DNA from: Arthrobacter sulfonylureivorans
GTDB taxonomy: Bacteria; Actinomycetota; Actinomycetes; Actinomycetales; Micrococcaceae
Reading direction: 5' to 3'
DNA: 64,000 nt
NCBI GenBank assembly: GCA_004000035.1
Contig: RJAE01000002.1
Location: 496,001-560,000 of the forward strand
Shown here: positions 35,595-42,826 of the stretch, one piece after another
Layout of the letters: each line of letters starts with the position of its first letter
How positions within the stretch are numbered: the first letter of the stretch is position 1
Translations under genes and position numbers: made by a program
Notes under the pieces: model-generated
Database searches by the model: none
What the model was told of the DNA's origin: nothing
Seen by the model: only the letters and a program-made list of their open reading frames with translations

Positions 35595-35615
35595 GCTTCC
35601 ATTCCCTGCATCGAA

Positions 35616-35663
35616 TATTCAACAGGCGCCATTCTCGCGTGCGAAAAGGGCGCCTGTTGAATA
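35616..35663. terminator. long hairpin between convergent gntR and idnD
   Basis: A perfect 15-bp stem TATTCAACAGGCGCC / GGCGCCTGTTGAATA with a partly pairing inner part (TTCTCGC and GCGAAAAG). Same layout and apical GAAAAGGGCG as the hairpin at 9402-9462; both lie between convergent genes. Confidence 0.8.
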
Positions 35664-35710
35664 GTGATCCCGGGCAGGATCCGGCCACAGTTTCCCGGCC
35701 GGTCCGGCGG

Positions 35711-36766
35711 TTACTCCGCGTCGTTAAAGCGGAGCAGCACCTTGCCGCTCTGCGACGAATCGCGCGCCATCCCGAACGCCTCCAGCGCGTCGGCCGCCGC
35801 GTATTCATGGGTCATCACCGGATCCGCATAGAGCGACCCGTCGGCCAGTGCCGCGATGACCTCGTCGATCTCGTCGTTGAAGCGGAAGGAGCCCACCAGC
35901 TCCAGCTCGCGGGTGATGGCCAGCGAAATCAGCGCCGGCTGCTCCCCCGATGGCAGCAGCCCCACCATCACCACACGGCCGCCGCGGGCAGCGCCGCGCA
36001 CTGCCGACGCCAGTCCGTAGTGGTTGCCGGAAGACTCCAGGCAGACGTCCGCCTCGACCGCGGCGATCGCCTCGGCGTCGGTGGCCAGCAGCGTCCGGCT
36101 CGCGCCGACGTCGCGGGCGATCTCCAGCGGCTTCTCGTGCATGTCGACGGCAACAATCTCGGCCGCACCGGCCCGCTTCAGCACGGCGATGATCAGCGCG
36201 CCGATCGGGCCGGAGCCGATCACCAGCACCCGCTTGCCGGCCACGTCTCCGGCCCGCGAGACCGCATGCCAGGCCACGCTGGCAGGCTCCACCAAGGCGG
36301 CCCGGCGCAGCGTCAGGCTTTCCGGCAGCTCGCGCAGCATCCGGGTGGGCAAATTGATGTAACGCGCGAACGCTCCCTCGGTGTGCGGGAAACGCGCGGC
36401 GCTGCCCAGGTAGGTGCAGCCCGGGGACAGGTTGGGGTGGTCGGACGGGTACTTGGAGCCGTCCCCCGGACCGGGCGTTGCCGGATGCACGGCCACCGCG
36501 GTGCCCGCTGCCGGGCCGCTGCCGTCGGCCGCGGCTGCCGCCACGGTGCCCACCACCTCATGGCCCAAAAGCATCGGCGCTTTCAGGATGGATTCGCCGG
36601 CTGCGCCGTGCTGCCAGTAGTGCAGGTCGGAGCCGCAGATCCCGCCGTACGCAATTTCCACCACTGCCTCGTCCGGCCGGGCGGGCGCCAGCGCCACCGG
36701 TTCAACCCGCAGGTCTCCGGCCGCGTGGGCCACAACGCCAAGGGACTGCGTGGGAAGGGTTGTCAT
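35711..36766 (-). CDS. idnD: L-idonate 5-dehydrogenase-like zinc alcohol dehydrogenase
   Basis: A 351-residue medium-chain dehydrogenase. Catalytic zinc ligands are Cys44 (GGICGSDLHYW), His69 and Glu70 (LLGHEVVG). The NAD fold is VLVIGSGPIGALIIAVLKRAGA. Compared with E. coli IdnD the gene context agrees (idnO-like SDR, GntP permease, gluconokinase). The role would be oxidation of L-idonate to 5-ketogluconate. The lobe that normally carries four structural-zinc cysteines here reads HPATPGPGDGSKYPSDHPN followed by one Cys (SPGCTYLG), so that site is lost. Other polyol acids remain possible. Confidence 0.83.
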   Translation of the reverse strand: MTTLPTQSLGVVAHAAGDLRVEPVALAPARPDEAVVEIAYGGICGSDLHYWQHGAAGESILKAPMLLGHEVVGTVAAAAADGSGPAAGTAVAVHPATPGPGDGSKYPSDHPNLSPGCTYLGSAARFPHTEGAFARYINLPTRMLRELPESLTLRRAALVEPASVAWHAVSRAGDVAGKRVLVIGSGPIGALIIAVLKRAGAAEIVAVDMHEKPLEIARDVGASRTLLATDAEAIAAVEADVCLESSGNHYGLASAVRGAARGGRVVMVGLLPSGEQPALISLAITRELELVGSFRFNDEIDEVIAALADGSLYADPVMTHEYAAADALEAFGMARDSSQSGKVLLRFNDAE

Positions 36767-36793
36767 GGGAACTGCCTTTCAATCTGAAAAAGT

Positions 36794-36812
36794 ACGACGG
36801 CGGTGCGCCGCC
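36794..36812. repeat. ACGACGGCGG core, copy 4, with hairpin
   Basis: The exact decamer followed by TGCGCCGCC, so that GGCGG pairs with CCGCC around a 4-nt loop. Confidence 0.6.
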
Positions 36813-36857
36813 TTGGGTGCCCGGGCCCGGCGGGCCTCGGTGCCGCGTTCCAGGCGC

Positions 36858-36876
36858 GGGCCGGTTCGACCGGCCC
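36858..36876 (-). terminator. short perfect hairpin after the SDR gene
   Basis: GGGCCGGT / ACCGGCCC, 8-bp arms, 3-nt loop, inside a run of GGCC-rich repeats between the SDR and idnD genes. No T-tract; it may only dampen read-through. Confidence 0.45.
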
Positions 36877-36904
36877 AGGCCGGACCGGCCCGGACCGTTC
36901 CGGC

Positions 36905-37678
36905 TCAGACGACGGTGGTCATACCGCCGTCGATAAAGACCACCTGGCCGTTCACGAAGTTGGACGCGTCGGACGCCAGCCAGATGGCCGGTCCCACGAT
37001 GTCCTCCACCGTGCCCCAGCGGTGTGCGGGGGTCCGGCCCAGGATCCAGCTGTTGAACGCCTCGTCGTCCACCAGATTCTGCGTCATCTCGGTGTGAATG
37101 TAACCCGGGGCGATCGCGTTGATCTGCAGCCCCTCGGCCGCCCACTCGGCGGTCATCGCCCGGGTCAGGTTGCGGATGCCGCCCTTGGAAGCGGTGTACG
37201 GAGCGATCGTCGGACGGGCCAAGTCGGTCTGCACGGAAGCGATGTTGATGATCTTGCCCGCGCCGCGTTTGATCATGTGCCGGGCTGCCTCGCGGCCCAC
37301 CAGGAACGCGCTGGTCAGGTTGGTGCGCAGCACGCGTTCCCAGTCCTCCACCGCCAGGTCCAGCATCGGCACCCGGTGCTGGACGCCGGCATTGTTGACC
37401 AGCACCCACAGAGGTCCCACTTCGCGCTCGACCCAGGCCACGCCGTCGGCCGCTGCCTGCGCGTCGGTGACGTCAAAGGCGCGGGCGAAGATCTTCTCCG
37501 CCCCGAACTCCGCCGCCAGTTCCGCCCGGGTGCCTTCCAGCCGTTCCTCATCCAGCCCGTTGAGCACCACGACGGCGCCGGCCGCTGCCAGTCCCCGGGC
37601 AATGGCCTTGCCGATGCCGCGGCTGGAGCCCGTCACCAGGGCTACGCGGGAGGAAATGTCGAACAGGTTCACAGTCAT
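36905..37678 (-). CDS. idnO: SDR oxidoreductase, gluconate 5-dehydrogenase-like
   Basis: A 257-residue classical short-chain dehydrogenase. TGSSRGIGKAIARGLAAAGA holds the cofactor, NNAG is in WVLVNNAGVQ, and the catalytic Ser-Tyr-Lys set is in INIASVQTDLARPTIAPYTASKGG. It matches the IdnO/Gno group, which interconverts 5-ketogluconate and gluconate with NADP(H). It lies between the GntP permease and idnD, as in idonate operons. The start ATG 37678 has a GGAGAG-type site. Confidence 0.88.
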   Translation of the reverse strand: MTVNLFDISSRVALVTGSSRGIGKAIARGLAAAGAVVVLNGLDEERLEGTRAELAAEFGAEKIFARAFDVTDAQAAADGVAWVEREVGPLWVLVNNAGVQHRVPMLDLAVEDWERVLRTNLTSAFLVGREAARHMIKRGAGKIINIASVQTDLARPTIAPYTASKGGIRNLTRAMTAEWAAEGLQINAIAPGYIHTEMTQNLVDDEAFNSWILGRTPAHRWGTVEDIVGPAIWLASDASNFVNGQVVFIDGGMTTVV

Positions 37679-37694
37679 TTATCTCTCCAAATGC

Positions 37695-37722
37695 GGACGG
37701 GACGGCCGCAGCCGCCCCGTCC
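37695..37722 (-). promoter_or_regulatory. intergenic hairpin between the permease and SDR genes
   Basis: GGACGGGACGGC pairs with GCCGCCCCGTCC with one mismatch; 12-bp stem, 4-nt CGCA loop. There is no U-run, so it is more likely a stability or partial-attenuation element than a full terminator. Confidence 0.5.
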
Positions 37723-37740
37723 ATGGTGATCAGGTTAGTG

Positions 37741-39147
37741 CTAGAACGACGAGGCGATCAGGAAGATGGCCAGTGCCAGCACGAAGCCGACAACGCCCAC
37801 CAGTGCCTGGCCCACGGTCCAGGTCTTCAGCGTGGTCTTAGTGTCCATCTGGAAGAACCGGCTGACCAGCCAGAAGCCCGAGTCGTTCACATGGCCGGCG
37901 AAGACCGAACCCGCGGCCAGCGCCAGCACAATGGCGGCCAATTCCACCGGGTTGTATTCCGGGTTGCCCATCACTACCGGCTGGACCAGCGCGGCAGCAG
38001 TGGTCAGCGCCACCGTGGCGGAGCCCTGTGCAACGCGGACCACGGCTGCGATGACGAAGCCGGCCACAATGATCGGCAGGCCGATCGCGTCCAGCGATTC
38101 GGCGATCGCATTGCCGATGCCACTGGCACGCAGCACGCCGCCGAACATGCCGCCGGCGCCGGTGATCAGGATGATCGAGCAGACCGGGCCCAGCGCGCTG
38201 TCCACAACAGTTTCAACCAGGCTGCGTTCCTTGCCCTGGCGTTCGCCCAGCAGCCACATCGCCATGAGAACGGTGATCAGCAGCGCCACCGGGGTCTCGC
38301 CCAGCATGCGCAGGATCTGCACCCAGGTGTCCTCCAGCGAAACAACTTCAGCCGTGGCCAGCATGTTCAGGCCGGTGTTCATGAAGATCAGCACCAACGG
38401 CAGCAGCAGAAGGAAGAAGATAGTGCCCAGCTTCGGTGCGGAACGGAATTCGGATTCGACCGAGCCCTTCGGCGCGTCGAGGATGTCCGGCACGGCAATG
38501 TTGAACTTGCGGCCCAGGTAGTGGCCGAACAGGTAGCCCACCACGTACCAGGTGGGAATCGCGATGACGAGGCCCAGGATAAGGACCAGTCCGACGTCGG
38601 CGCCCAGCAGGCCGGTGGCGGCCACGGGACCCGGGTGCGGCGGCACAAAGATGTGCATGACCGAGAAGGCGGTTGCTGCGGGGAACGCATAGGTCAGCAG
38701 CGATCCACCAAGGCGGCGTGCCACGGTGAAGATGATCGGCAGCATGACTACCAGGCCGGCGTCGAAGAAGATCGGGAAGCCGAACAGCAGCGACGCCACG
38801 GACAGCGCCAGCGGCGCACGCTTCTCGCCGAACTTGTTGATCAACGCCTTGGTCATCACATCCGCGCCGCCCGAGACCTCCAGCATGCGGCCGAGCATGG
38901 CGCCCAGGCCGACCAGCAGGGCCACGCTGGCCAGCGTTCCGCCGAAACCGCCCAAGAGCGTCGGCATAATATCGCCGGCCGGAATGCCGGTGGCCACGGC
39001 AGTGAGCAGGCTGACAATAATCAGCGACAGGAAAGCATGCACCCGGAACCGCATGATCAGCACCAGCAGCAGCGCGATGGCTGCCACGGCGACAAGCAAG
39101 AGGCCGGGCGTGCTCAACGTCCAGTTGAGCTCGAGTTCGGTCATCAT
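37741..39147 (-). CDS. gluconate:H+ symporter, GntP family
   Basis: A 468-residue permease with about 12-13 helices. Family features include ALLLVLIMRFRVHAFLSLIIVSLL near the start, GFGGTLASVALLVGLGAMLGRMLEVSGGADV, FVPPHPGPVAATGLLGADVG, and GHVNDSGFWLVSRFF near the end. GntP transporters bring in gluconate, idonate or related sugar acids. It follows the kinase by 48 bp in the operon. Paired with idnO/idnD-like genes, L-idonate or 5-ketogluconate uptake is as likely as gluconate. Confidence 0.93.
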   Translation of the reverse strand: MMTELELNWTLSTPGLLLVAVAAIALLLVLIMRFRVHAFLSLIIVSLLTAVATGIPAGDIMPTLLGGFGGTLASVALLVGLGAMLGRMLEVSGGADVMTKALINKFGEKRAPLALSVASLLFGFPIFFDAGLVVMLPIIFTVARRLGGSLLTYAFPAATAFSVMHIFVPPHPGPVAATGLLGADVGLVLILGLVIAIPTWYVVGYLFGHYLGRKFNIAVPDILDAPKGSVESEFRSAPKLGTIFFLLLLPLVLIFMNTGLNMLATAEVVSLEDTWVQILRMLGETPVALLITVLMAMWLLGERQGKERSLVETVVDSALGPVCSIILITGAGGMFGGVLRASGIGNAIAESLDAIGLPIIVAGFVIAAVVRVAQGSATVALTTAAALVQPVVMGNPEYNPVELAAIVLALAAGSVFAGHVNDSGFWLVSRFFQMDTKTTLKTWTVGQALVGVVGFVLALAIFLIASSF

Positions 39148-39195
39148 TGTCCTTCGTTGTATCGGATGGTTATCCGTTTAGATGTGGGTTGAGCT

Positions 39196-39726
39196 TTAGG
39201 CGCCGGTGGAGCCGGCTGTTTCCTGCAGGTAGTTCTCCACCCGCACGGCGATCTCGTCGGGCGAGTCGGTGACAGGCACAGCCAGCCCTGCCTCGTCGTC
39301 GCCGAGCGGTTCCAGGGTCTGGAACTGCGAATCCAGCAAGGTCGGCGGCATGTATTCGTGGTCACGCCCGCTGATCCGAGCGGCGATCAGCTCGCGGCTG
39401 CCGGTGAGGTGGATGAACCTGGTCCCGGGTGCGAAGGAGCGGATGAGGTCGCGGTAGCTGCGCTTCAAGGAGGAGCACGCAACAACTGCAGTGGTTCCTT
39501 CGGCCAGCTTGTCGGCCATGACCTGGCCGATTGCTGACAGCCACGGGTGCCGGTCGGCGTCGGTAAGGGGGTGCCCGGAGGCCATCTTTTCCTTGTTGGC
39601 GGCGCTGTGCAGATCATCGCCGTCGATGAATTCCAGACCAAGATGCTGTGCGACGGCGGCGCCCACCGTGGATTTTCCGCATCCTTGGACACCCATGACC
39701 ACCAGCGGGGGATATTGCAGAGACAT
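39196..39726 (-). CDS. gntK: gluconokinase
   Basis: A 176-residue P-loop gluconate kinase. The Walker A motif GVQGCGKST is at residues 12-20. FIDGDDLHSAANKEKMASGHPLTDADRHPWL is the gluconokinase signature, and CSSLKRSYRDLIR and MPPTLLDSQFQTLE complete the family pattern. It makes 6-phosphogluconate, feeding the pentose phosphate pathway. ATG 39726 has GAGGAG upstream. It is the first gene of the operon and sits beside palindromes at 39756-39798. Confidence 0.95.
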   Translation of the reverse strand: MSLQYPPLVVMGVQGCGKSTVGAAVAQHLGLEFIDGDDLHSAANKEKMASGHPLTDADRHPWLSAIGQVMADKLAEGTTAVVACSSLKRSYRDLIRSFAPGTRFIHLTGSRELIAARISGRDHEYMPPTLLDSQFQTLEPLGDDEAGLAVPVTDSPDEIAVRVENYLQETAGSTGA

Positions 39727-39755
39727 GGGACAGAACTCCTCAGACGCACCATTAC

Positions 39756-39798
39756 ATCTGATTTGGTGACTAATCTCTCGCCAATAAATCAGATTTAT
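39756..39798 (-). promoter_or_regulatory. probable GntR operators before gntK
   Basis: A 15-bp palindrome ATAAATC A GATTTAT (39784-39798) and an ATCTGATTT half (39756-39764) that is inverted to AAATCAGAT within it. Both lie 30-75 bp upstream of gntK, where the operon promoter should be. Confidence 0.6.
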
Positions 39799-39850
39799 CC
39801 GACACAAGGTATCACTGGCTGACAGAGTCCGGCAAAACAAGAAAGCACTG

Positions 39851-39860
39851 ACGACGGCGG
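39851..39860. repeat. ACGACGGCGG core, copy 5
   Basis: An exact copy in the gap upstream of gntK, followed by GAGTGCGCC. No clear stem. Confidence 0.6.
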
Positions 39861-40019
39861 GAGTGCGCCGTGCCTTGCCCTTCGGACCAGGCGGACAATA
39901 ACAAATCAGCCCTCGCTTGCTGCGACCCCATATCGCCGAAGCCCTACCCGGACTAGATTGGTCTATACGTGGTTTCCGGCGGCACCATCTGCGGCGCCGC
40001 CGAGCCCGAGGAGGTCGGA

Positions 40020-40298
40020 ATGTCCTTATCGGATGAAGAACAGCAGCGCCTGGACAAGCTGGGGCATCAACTTGAGAACGACGATCCCCGCCTCGCCCGC
40101 TCCCTGTCTGCTCGCGGTGTCATGGTTTTCGGCCACGTCATTAGCGCCGGAACCCTGTGGGCCGTTGCCGGCGCCCTCCTGTTGTTTATCGGCATCGCGG
40201 GAAATTCACTGGTGCTGGCCATGCTGGGACTCATCGCCCTCGCGGCGGGCGCCATCCGCGGCGGCGTCGGCTTCCTGTCCCGCCACCGCCGCCTTTAA
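40020..40298 (+). CDS. DUF3040 membrane protein
   Basis: A 92-residue protein typical of actinobacteria. The N-terminus MSLSDEEQQRLDKLGHQLENDDPRLARSL is the DUF3040 signature. It is followed by two helices (about 38-57 and 62-80) and a basic end (SRHRRL). Function unknown; often linked to envelope or growth. ATG 40020 follows GAGG. It stands alone, with a long noncoding stretch after it. Confidence 0.88.
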   Translation: MSLSDEEQQRLDKLGHQLENDDPRLARSLSARGVMVFGHVISAGTLWAVAGALLLFIGIAGNSLVLAMLGLIALAAGAIRGGVGFLSRHRRL

Positions 40299-40882
40299 CA
40301 CGGTCGGAATCTACATCCAGGTCCGCGCCGGGTCAGAATCTGTCCGCCGTACGACGGCTGAACCTCATGCCTCTGCGTTCCCTGCACGCCTTCGGTGTTC
40401 CGACAAGCGTGGCCCGCCTGCCTTCGCTATTCCGACAAGCGTGGCCCGCCTGCCTTCGCTATTCCGACAAGCGTGGCCCGCCTGCCTTCGCTACTTCAAT
40501 GAGCGCACCCAGGACGCCTTCGGTGTTCCGATTAGCTTGCACATGGTGGGCGCCGGCCACTGGCCGGATCTGGCTGACCGGCCGTGACCGCGCAATCTGA
40601 TGGTGACTCACCGCTGTTAAACCGGGCTGGACCCGTGCCTTTCCGCGCCGCATCCCCCGCCCTCCATCCCCCGGCACAACGCGCGGACCCAACTTCCCAG
40701 CAGGAAAACCTGAATTCGCCAATGCGAACCACGTCACGTTCGTTACCTCGCCGTGTCACAGGGACGGTGGCATAACACACTTCATCATGTACTTTTGCTC
40801 AAGCGCATTCGTCGTGGACCGTGCACCCGCACGAGAAGAATGCAGCGGTTGAGTTCGATTCAAAGGTGAAAGAGGTCTCCCT
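40299..40882. other. 584-bp noncoding gap with tandem repeats
   Basis: No gene seen. It holds three 32-bp tandem units (40398-40493) plus degenerate half-units on both sides (ACGCCTTCGGTGTTCCGA types at about 40386 and 40514). It also holds the promoter region for the gene at 40883. A less GC-rich stretch (40735-40800) contains TAACACACTTCATCATGTAC. Confidence 0.6.
40398..40493. repeat. 32-bp tandem repeat, three copies
   Basis: Three near-identical units at starts 40398, 40430 and 40462, each carrying TTCCGACAAGCGTGGCCCGC and CTGCCTTCGCT. They are contiguous, without spacers, so not CRISPR. Confidence 0.92.
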
Positions 40883-42565
40883 GTGACACAGGTTCAAAAG
40901 GAAGCGGTCGCAGTCGCAGCTGAGCAGCAGCCCGGCCGCAAGTCGGCAGGACATGTCATTGTCGATTCGCTGATTGCGCACGGCGTCGAACGAACCTACG
41001 TCGTTCCCGGCGAGAGCTACCTGGAAGTGTTGGACGGCCTCCACCATTCCACCATCGACACCATCGTCTGCCGCCACGAAGGCGGCGCGGCCTACATGGC
41101 CGAGGCGGACGGAAAGATGAACCAGCGGCCCGGCATCGCCATGGTCACCCGCGGGCCCGGTGCCGCCAACGCCCACGTCGGCCTGCACACCGCGTGGCAG
41201 GACTCCACCCCCATGGTGCTGTTCGTAGGGCTGATCCCCTTCGAGCACCGCGACCGCGAAGCCTTCCAGGAATTCGACATCAAGTCCTGGTTCGACACCG
41301 GCGCCAAGCGCGTGATGGTCCTGGACCACCCCGAACGCGCCTCCGAAATCGTTGCCGAGGCGATGTTCGCGGCAACCAGCGGGCGCCCGGGCCCCGTCGT
41401 CGTCGGCCTTCCGGAAGATGTCATCCGCGAAGAAACCGACGCCACGCTGCACCCGGTGATTCCCGTTGCCCAGGGCGGCATGACGGTCACCGACTGGAAG
41501 GCACTGCAGGCTGCCCTGAAGGAAGCCGAAAAGCCCCTGTTCGTCGTCGGCGGCAATGACTGGACCCAAGAAGGCTCCAGCGCGCTGACCACCTGGCTCG
41601 AAGAGCACAACATTGCGGCTGCCGTTGAGTGGCGCTGCGAGGGCACCATCCCCTTCGATTCCCCCTCCTACGTAGGCCCGATCGGTTACGGCCGGCCGAA
41701 GCCCACCTATGACCTGCTCGAGGAAACGGACCTGCTGGTCTTCGTCGGCACCGTGCCGGGCGACGTCATCACCGATGGTTTCCTGGTCCGCCAGGACTGG
41801 TCCAAGAAGAACTTCCTGGTCACCATCGACCCGTCGCTGCGCGGACGCTCGGGCCCTGTCTCCTACCAGATCGTGGCCAAGCCCGACGTCTTTGTCCGCG
41901 ACCTAGTCATGATGGACCTGCCGCTAAAGGAAGAGTGGAAAGACTTCACCCAGCGCATGCGCGGCGAGCAGGAAAAGTTCGCTGCCCTCCCGCCGTCCGA
42001 GCCCACCGACGGGCCGGCCCGGATGGACACCATGATGGCCAACCTGGTCAGCGGCCTGCCGCGCGACGCCATGATCACCTTGGGCGCCGGCGAGCACACC
42101 AACTGGGCGCACCGCTACTTCCCCACCCATGACTACGCCTCCATGCTCTCCGCACGGAACGGGTCGATGGGCTACTCGGTTCCCTCCGCCATCGCTGCAT
42201 CGCTGGCCTATCCCGGACGCCGCGTAGTGACCATCGCCGGCGACGGCGAGTTCCTCATGAACGGCCAGGAACTGGCGACCGCCGCCCAGTACGGCGCCAC
42301 CCCATTGGTCATCGTCATGGACAACCAGGAATACGGCACCATCCGCACCCACCAGGAACGCTGGTACCCCGAGCGCATCTCCGGCACCCAGCTGAAGAAC
42401 CCCGACTTCGCCCTGATGGCACAGGCCTTCGGTGGCTTCGGAGTGAAGGTGGAACGCGATGCCGACGTGCCCGCCGCCCTCGAAGCTGCACTGAAAGCCA
42501 TTGATGAGGACAAAACCTTCGCACTGATCCACCTTGTGGTGGAGCAGCGGGTCAAGGCCTACTGA
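40883..42565 (+). CDS. thiamine diphosphate-dependent enzyme (acetolactate synthase-like)
   Basis: A 560-residue ThDP enzyme with the full three-domain layout. The catalytic Glu is Glu66 in CRHEGGAAYMAEADG. A central FAD/Rossmann-like domain follows (about 205-350). The ThDP motif is GDGEFLMNGQELATAAQYGATPLVIVMDNQEYG, near 455-485. It resembles large-subunit acetolactate synthase or related decarboxylases. There is no small regulatory subunit next to it, so a catabolic ligase or decarboxylase is at least as likely as branched-chain synthesis. GTG 40883 follows GAGG by 7 nt. It is monocistronic, with a strong terminator after it. Confidence 0.87.
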   Translation: MTQVQKEAVAVAAEQQPGRKSAGHVIVDSLIAHGVERTYVVPGESYLEVLDGLHHSTIDTIVCRHEGGAAYMAEADGKMNQRPGIAMVTRGPGAANAHVGLHTAWQDSTPMVLFVGLIPFEHRDREAFQEFDIKSWFDTGAKRVMVLDHPERASEIVAEAMFAATSGRPGPVVVGLPEDVIREETDATLHPVIPVAQGGMTVTDWKALQAALKEAEKPLFVVGGNDWTQEGSSALTTWLEEHNIAAAVEWRCEGTIPFDSPSYVGPIGYGRPKPTYDLLEETDLLVFVGTVPGDVITDGFLVRQDWSKKNFLVTIDPSLRGRSGPVSYQIVAKPDVFVRDLVMMDLPLKEEWKDFTQRMRGEQEKFAALPPSEPTDGPARMDTMMANLVSGLPRDAMITLGAGEHTNWAHRYFPTHDYASMLSARNGSMGYSVPSAIAASLAYPGRRVVTIAGDGEFLMNGQELATAAQYGATPLVIVMDNQEYGTIRTHQERWYPERISGTQLKNPDFALMAQAFGGFGVKVERDADVPAALEAALKAIDEDKTFALIHLVVEQRVKAY

Positions 42566-42585
42566 GTCTGAGCGGATAACCGCAA

Positions 42586-42628
42586 GCCGGTGGCTGGGAG
42601 ATTTTGTCCCGGCCACCGGCACTTTTTT
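42586..42628 (+). terminator. Rho-independent terminator
   Basis: GCCGGTGGC pairs with GCCACCGGC (9 bp), with an inner GGGA/TCCC pair, followed by ACTTTTTTG. A strong terminator for the ThDP gene. Confidence 0.9.
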
Positions 42629-42826
42629 GTCCCCGGTCAGTTTCGCTCAGGTTATCCACTGGCTTGCAAAGTGTGCGGCCGGCGCATCAGTCGGGCCCGG
42701 CGGCGGCGTTGGGCTCTTCTCCGTTCCATCTTGCCCGTGAGGCGGCCGGCGACGTGCCCGACTCCCGCCTCCCCCGTTTCCCAAGCCTCCCGCGTCTGGC
42801 GCTCGGGCTGATCCGATGGCGTCCGT

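Noticed and set aside
36767-36904. small RNA in the GGCC-rich gap
   Set aside because: Several overlapping GC stems but no promoter or terminator tract; folding alone is not evidence at this GC content.
37723-39192. 489-codon open frame on the plus strand
   Set aside because: Antisense of the GntP permease; the product is full of Gln, His, Asp and Arg with no family features.
40398-40493. CRISPR array
   Set aside because: The 32-bp units are contiguous with no spacers, and no cas genes are present.
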